Positions 5,778-7,793 of a stretch of 7,793 bases of DNA are shown here, in pieces. The translations under genes and the position numbers were made by a program. The notes under the pieces were generated by a model. That model was given only the letters and a program-made list of their open reading frames with translations, was not told where the DNA came from and ran no database searches. Within the stretch, counting starts at the first letter, position 1; the number at the start of each line of letters is the position of its first letter. The DNA comes from Acidobacteriota bacterium (lineage in GTDB: Bacteria > Acidobacteriota > Terriglobia > UBA7540): the NCBI GenBank assembly GCA_021784615.1, contig JAJYHU010000141.1:1-7793 (forward strand), read 5' to 3'.

Positions 5778-6543
5778 GGCAAATGAAAGCGCAAACCGAA
5801 ATACACGGCCTGTCATTGAAGCCCGGAGGCTGACCAAAGTCTATGATCATCACTCTCCGTCATCGCCTGCTGTCAACGGACTGGACCTGAAAGTCTGGGC
5901 GGGCGAATTTGTGGCCATCATGGGGGCATCCGGTTCCGGTAAGTCGACACTGCTCTATCTGATTGCCGGCTTAGCGACTCCCACAGGTGGGGAAGTCATT
6001 ATCGATGGGACGCCTATTTCCAGTCTGCCGGACGCTGCCCGGGCGTGTCTCCGCAATACCAGAATGGGTTTTGTTTTTCAACGCTTTAACCTGTTGGGCT
6101 TTCTTTCCGCAAAAAACAACATTGAAGCTCCTCGCCTGCTTGGCTGGAAGCAGCAGCGGCAACCAAGGGATGTGGATGATCTCCTGGCCGCGGTGGGGCT
6201 GGAAAAGAAGAATCTCCGGCGCGTCAATGAGCTTTCAGCCGGGGAACAGCAGCGTGTCGCTATTGCACGCGCTCTTATCAATAACCCAGATATCCTTCTG
6301 GCCGATGAGCCGACGGGCAACCTCGATTCTAAAAATGCTGATGCCGTGCTTGACCTCATCCTTCGGCTCAAGCATGACCTTGGCCTAACAACGTTGATGG
6401 TAACTCATAATCCCGAAGTTGCCATGCGAGCAGACCGAGTCGTCGAAATGAAGGACGGAATGATTCTCCGCGAATTGATGCCTGACCGTATTGCCTCTGC
6501 GGAGGAATCCATTCTGAAGAGGACCGGGCACCTCCCGCAATAA
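5770..6543 (+). CDS. ABC transporter ATP-binding protein, LolD/MacB/DevA type
   Basis: This 257-residue cytoplasmic ATPase powers the permease encoded just before it. All nucleotide-binding motifs are present: Walker A GASGSGKST (52-60, K59), Q-loop Q104 (FVFQRFNLLG), signature LSAGEQQRVAIARAL (155-169), Walker B ILLADEP with E180, D-loop GNLD and switch H213 (VTHN). The signature has Ala where LSGGQ or LSGGE is usual, a mild variation. FNLLGFLSAKNN after the Q-loop and the TGNLDS segment fit the lipoprotein-release and macrolide-exporter branch. The start at ATG 5770 overlaps the permease stop (ATGAATGA), which implies translational coupling. No strong ribosome binding site precedes it, consistent with that. 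The frame is open further upstream but that part lies inside the permease gene. The final 25 or so residues form a short extension past the usual domain. The substrate is unknown. Confidence 0.95.
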   Translation: MNEANESANRNTRPVIEARRLTKVYDHHSPSSPAVNGLDLKVWAGEFVAIMGASGSGKSTLLYLIAGLATPTGGEVIIDGTPISSLPDAARACLRNTRMGFVFQRFNLLGFLSAKNNIEAPRLLGWKQQRQPRDVDDLLAAVGLEKKNLRRVNELSAGEQQRVAIARALINNPDILLADEPTGNLDSKNADAVLDLILRLKHDLGLTTLMVTHNPEVAMRADRVVEMKDGMILRELMPDRIASAEESILKRTGHLPQ

Positions 6544-6625
6544 AGTTGCGGAAGTCGCTTCACCCACGGATGTGGCGCGACGCATGGGGTGGTCAAGCGC
6601 GAAATTTGTTTAGCGGAGGTGCTTA

Positions 6626-7793
6626 ATGCGTCGAATTTTAGGCGCTTTAATTGGAATTATTGTTGTATCGCTTTTATTGCAGGGCAAAACACTTAAAAAA
6701 ATACGGAAGTCGCAATTTGATTTAAACTCGGCTCCAAACGTCCTTCTGGTAACTTTTGATACCACTCGCGCCGACCATCTTTCCTGTTACGGATACGTGC
6801 GCAGAACTTCACCTACCGTTGATCAACTGGCCGCCCATGGTGTGCTTTTTGAAAACGCCTACACCGTGGAACCTCTTACCGGGCCCTCTCACATTACCAT
6901 GATGACCTCGCTCTATCCTCAGCAGCACGGCGCCACGATCAATGGCATGCATATGTCCACTCATCCGCGTCCCATTCTGCTTGCACAGATTTTTCATCAT
7001 CTTGGTTACAAGACGGCAGCCTTCATCAGTGCCTGGACGCTCAAAAAGAGCATCACGGGCCTGGGCAAAGGTTTTGGAGTGTACAACGAGAACTTTTCAT
7101 ACTATTACAAAGTGGTGAACGCTGCCCGCCGAGACAATGAAGTAGGCGATGCCAGCCGCCGTTGGCTAAGAAAACATGCCCATTCCCACTTCTTCCTTTG
7201 GGTACACTACTTTGACCCTCATCATCCCTACGAACTTCACCAGCGTTTTGCGAACCTCCCGCGGGAGCCCCACGCCACAATCTTTCCGGTATCCTCATCC
7301 GTTAACGCGGACAGGGCAGCCAAAATTCGCGCCTATGACAGTGAAATCGCCTTTGACGATAACGATCTTGCCAAGACAATCAAACTTCTGAGCGATTTAG
7401 GGGTACGGGATCATACCTTGATCGTGTTTGTCGCCGATCACGGGGAGAATCTTGGTGAGCGCGGCATCTGGGGGCACGGATACCACATCTATCAACCCAC
7501 CGTGCACGTGCCCATGATTTTTTCTTATCCCAAGGAAATACCTCAGGGGGAAAGAATCAAGAACAATGTTTCCACCGTGGATATCTTGCCGACCATTCTC
7601 AGTTACGTGGGCCTGAGGTTCAGGGTTCCAGGGCAATCCGGATACAGTTTGAAATCAATGATCCAGAACGGCGGGAAGGGCGCACCGGAGCGGCCCACAT
7701 TCTTCCTGGCCTACGACGAACCTACGCTGCTTCCTCCAAAGTGGATGAGCGTGTTTTGGACGTGGGCGGAAACGAAACGGACTCCTTCGCTAA
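6626..7793 (+). CDS. Membrane-anchored sulfatase-fold hydrolase with Thr at the nucleophile site, 5' part
   Basis: The first 389 residues are seen, and the frame is still open at the right edge. The start at ATG 6626 has GGAGG (6615-6619) six bases upstream. Residues 4-19 (ILGALIGIIVVSLLLQ) form an uncleaved anchor or signal segment, placing the enzyme outside the inner membrane. Alkaline-phosphatase-superfamily marks follow: NVLLVTFDTTRADHLSCYGY with D45, LTGPSH (84-89), SLYPQQHGA, DPHHPY (197-201), VADHGENLGERGIWGHGY with D271, H272 and H284, and STVDILPTILSYVGL (316-330). True sulfatases need C/S-x-P-x-R at the LTGPSH site, to be turned into formylglycine. Here Thr85 (T-G-P-S-H) occupies it, as in phospho-transferring relatives. 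So the substrate may be a phosphate or phosphonate ester rather than a sulfate. The 82-bp gap from the ATPase holds no evident terminator, so co-transcription is likely. The substrate is unknown. Confidence 0.88.
   Translation, partial: MRRILGALIGIIVVSLLLQGKTLKKIRKSQFDLNSAPNVLLVTFDTTRADHLSCYGYVRRTSPTVDQLAAHGVLFENAYTVEPLTGPSHITMMTSLYPQQHGATINGMHMSTHPRPILLAQIFHHLGYKTAAFISAWTLKKSITGLGKGFGVYNENFSYYYKVVNAARRDNEVGDASRRWLRKHAHSHFFLWVHYFDPHHPYELHQRFANLPREPHATIFPVSSSVNADRAAKIRAYDSEIAFDDNDLAKTIKLLSDLGVRDHTLIVFVADHGENLGERGIWGHGYHIYQPTVHVPMIFSYPKEIPQGERIKNNVSTVDILPTILSYVGLRFRVPGQSGYSLKSMIQNGGKGAPERPTFFLAYDEPTLLPPKWMSVFWTWAETKRTPSL

Noticed and set aside
7760..7793. Possible frameshift at the end of the sulfatase-fold gene, since the window ends in TAA
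   Set aside because: That TAA is out of frame. The gene's own frame is still open at the last full codon (7790-7792), so the gene simply runs off the edge.

Overview
The window reads as chromosomal DNA of a free-living Gram-negative bacterium. Everything visible is protein-coding genes and the gaps between them. I see no rRNA, tRNA, CRISPR array or insertion sequence. The small XRE-type regulator, the short acidic unknown protein and the threonine-type sulfatase-like enzyme resemble proteins I associate with Acidobacteriota. That placement is an inference from protein style, not a database result.

Layout. Positions 2-367 hold the 3' end of a PEBP/YbhB-type protein. A 358-bp gap follows with a good promoter candidate and several inverted repeats. 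It leads to a 110-aa unknown protein (726-1058). That gene converges, 19 bp between stops, on a minus-strand response regulator with a receiver domain and an HD-GYP cyclic-di-GMP phosphodiesterase domain (1078-2208). A roughly 700-bp stretch without a convincing gene separates it from pyrB (aspartate carbamoyltransferase, 2926-3846), which stands alone. A 130-aa XRE-family regulator follows (3987-4379). After a 291-bp repeat-rich gap comes a + strand cluster: a MacB/FtsX-type ABC permease (4671-5777), its ATPase (5770-6543, overlapping the permease by 8 bp) and a membrane-anchored sulfatase-fold hydrolase that runs off the right edge (6626 onward).

How the genes work together. PyrB catalyses the committed step of pyrimidine synthesis, and the HD-GYP protein would lower cyclic-di-GMP on a phosphorylation signal. 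Neither has an obvious functional partner in the window. The permease and ATPase form one transporter of the LolCDE/MacB/DevCA type, which works on the cell envelope. The sulfatase-fold enzyme, 82 bp downstream with its own strong ribosome binding site, is probably co-transcribed and would act outside the cytoplasmic membrane. It has Thr where true sulfatases have Cys or Ser, so the label 'sulfatase' is doubtful. The XRE gene just upstream is a candidate regulator, because the gap between it and the permease carries four copies of one hexamer half-site and a 9-bp direct repeat.

I found no clear new defence or mobile system. The most interesting items are the transporter plus Thr-type hydrolase cluster and its repeat-rich leader.
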